Shown here in pieces: positions 31,635 through 32,446 of a stretch of DNA of 32,446 nt. Source of the DNA: Burkholderiales bacterium (GTDB taxonomy: Bacteria > Pseudomonadota > Gammaproteobacteria > Burkholderiales > Burkholderiaceae_E); the NCBI GenBank assembly GCA_947487165.1, contig CANKWX010000043.1, positions 1 to 32,446 of the forward strand, given 5' to 3'. The position numbers and the translations under genes were made by a program. Under the pieces are notes generated by a model. The model made no database searches and had not been told where the DNA came from. It worked only from the letters and a program-made list of their open reading frames with translations. Within the stretch, counting starts at the first letter, position 1; each line of letters opens with the position of its first letter.

Positions 31635-32446
31635 GCATCCTGATCGCCGGTGGCGGCATCGGCGGGCTGGCTGCCGCACTCAGCCTGCATGCGGCGGGCC
31701 TGCGCGAGCTGCAGGTCCTCGAAGCCGCGGCCGAGATCCGCCAGGTCGGCGTGGGCGTCAACCTGCCGCCGCATGCGGTGCGCGAGCTGACCGAACTCGG
31801 GCTGGGCGATGCGTTGGCGCAGCACGGCATCCCGACCTCGGAGCTGTCGTATTACGACCGGCGCGGCAAGCTGATCTGGGCCGAGCCGCGCGGTGTGGGT
31901 GCGGGGTACCGGTGGCCGCAGTATTCGATTCATCGCGGGCGGCTGCAGCAGATTCTCTTTGATGCGGTGGTGGCCCGACTGGGCGAGGCGGTGGTGCGCA
32001 CCGGACAGCGTGTGAGCGGGTTTGCGCCGATGCCCGGCGGGGCGCGCGTGCAGGTCACAGAACGCAGCGGTGTTTCCCGCACCACTGAGGCCGATCTGCT
32101 GATCGGTGCCGACGGCATCCGCTCCGCAGTGCGCCAATCGGCCGACCCGGCCCTGGGTGCGCTGGCCACCAACGGCTGGATGATGTATCGCGGCACCACC
32201 CGCAGCGGGCAGTTTCTGAGCGGCTCGTCGATGGTCATCATCGGCGATGAGCATTTGCGGGTGGTGGTCTATCCGATCGAGCCGGGCGTCAACAACTGGC
32301 TGCTGGTGCGCCCGGGGGCAGGCGCCGGCGACGAGCTCGGCAACTGGAACCGCCCGGTCGAGCCAAGGGCGATCGCACAGTGCGTGCACGACTGGACCTT
32401 CGACTGGCTGGATGTGCCGGCGCTGGTCGCCGGATCGGACATCGCC
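31631..32446 (+). CDS. PhzS-like FAD-dependent monooxygenase (N-terminal 272 residues, cut by window edge)
   Basis: Open from ATG 31631 to the window end with no stop, so the C-terminus is missing; the family is usually 380-420 residues. The Rossmann FAD motif is ILIAGGGIGGLAAALSL (3-19), followed by the characteristic VGVGVNLPPHAVRELTELGLGDAL (39-62, read in parts), YSIHRGRLQ (98-106) and the GADGIRSAVR block (159-168, the DG motif of class A flavoprotein hydroxylases). Such enzymes hydroxylate aromatic rings using NAD(P)H and oxygen. PhzS from phenazine synthesis and salicylate-hydroxylase-like proteins are the nearest remembered relatives. It overlaps the hydratase stop by four bases, so it belongs to the same operon. 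Confidence 0.9.
   Translation, partial: MSILIAGGGIGGLAAALSLHAAGLRELQVLEAAAEIRQVGVGVNLPPHAVRELTELGLGDALAQHGIPTSELSYYDRRGKLIWAEPRGVGAGYRWPQYSIHRGRLQQILFDAVVARLGEAVVRTGQRVSGFAPMPGGARVQVTERSGVSRTTEADLLIGADGIRSAVRQSADPALGALATNGWMMYRGTTRSGQFLSGSSMVIIGDEHLRVVVYPIEPGVNNWLLVRPGAGAGDELGNWNRPVEPRAIAQCVHDWTFDWLDVPALVAGSDIA

Noticed and set aside
1-32446. CRISPR arrays, insertion sequences, integrase or phage genes, toxin-antitoxin pairs
   Set aside because: I looked for regularly spaced repeats, terminal inverted repeats and transposase or recombinase motifs and saw none; nearly all the sequence is accounted for by the genes listed.

Overview
The window reads as chromosome from a high-GC betaproteobacterium, most likely Burkholderiales. 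This rests on a UrtA-type urea-binding protein next to a permease-fused histidine kinase, an orphan Bug-type receptor of the tripartite tricarboxylate transporter family, and dense GC-rich coding with ATGA/GTGA gene overlaps. No tRNA, rRNA, CRISPR array, insertion sequence or phage gene was found. Both ends cut through genes: urtA on the left and a flavin monooxygenase on the right.

Positions 1-5303 look like a nitrogen-compound sensing module. urtA (minus) diverges from a sensor kinase built on an NCS1-type permease (plus), which overlaps by four bases a LuxR-type response regulator. The divergent gap holds a perfect 16-bp palindrome that is a natural candidate operator for that regulator. 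A metC-like PLP lyase (5378-6628, minus) follows.

Positions 6713-22617 are a Wzx/Wzy-type polysaccharide locus. A WecA/MraY-family initiating transferase (minus) diverges from a GT4 glycosyltransferase overlapped by an atypical alkaline-phosphatase-superfamily protein (both plus). These converge on the tail of an eight-gene minus-strand operon. Read in transcription order it encodes a very large SLBB export protein (OPX), a Wzz-like co-polymerase, a MurJ/MVF-type flippase, a GT4, a Wzy-like polymerase, two more GT4s and an AsnB-type amidotransferase. The middle genes, above all the polymerase, are clearly AT-richer than the flanks, which suggests a horizontally exchanged serotype-like core between conserved ends. 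No tyrosine autokinase or phosphatase and no sugar-nucleotide synthesis genes are present.

Positions 22881-26146 carry an alpha/beta hydrolase translationally overlapped with a membrane hybrid histidine kinase, a second signalling unit divergent from the polysaccharide operon. Positions 26119-29020 (minus) form a short catabolic-looking operon: Bug receptor, SsuD-like flavin monooxygenase, SDR dehydrogenase.

Positions 29165-32446 (plus) hold a DUF2252 protein, a pair of single-domain MaoC-like hydratases and a PhzS-like FAD monooxygenase that runs off the window. The DUF2252 protein carries kinase-like motifs in what appears to be circularly permuted order. It, the permease-kinase module with its palindrome, and the degenerate phosphatase-family protein are the most interesting items here.
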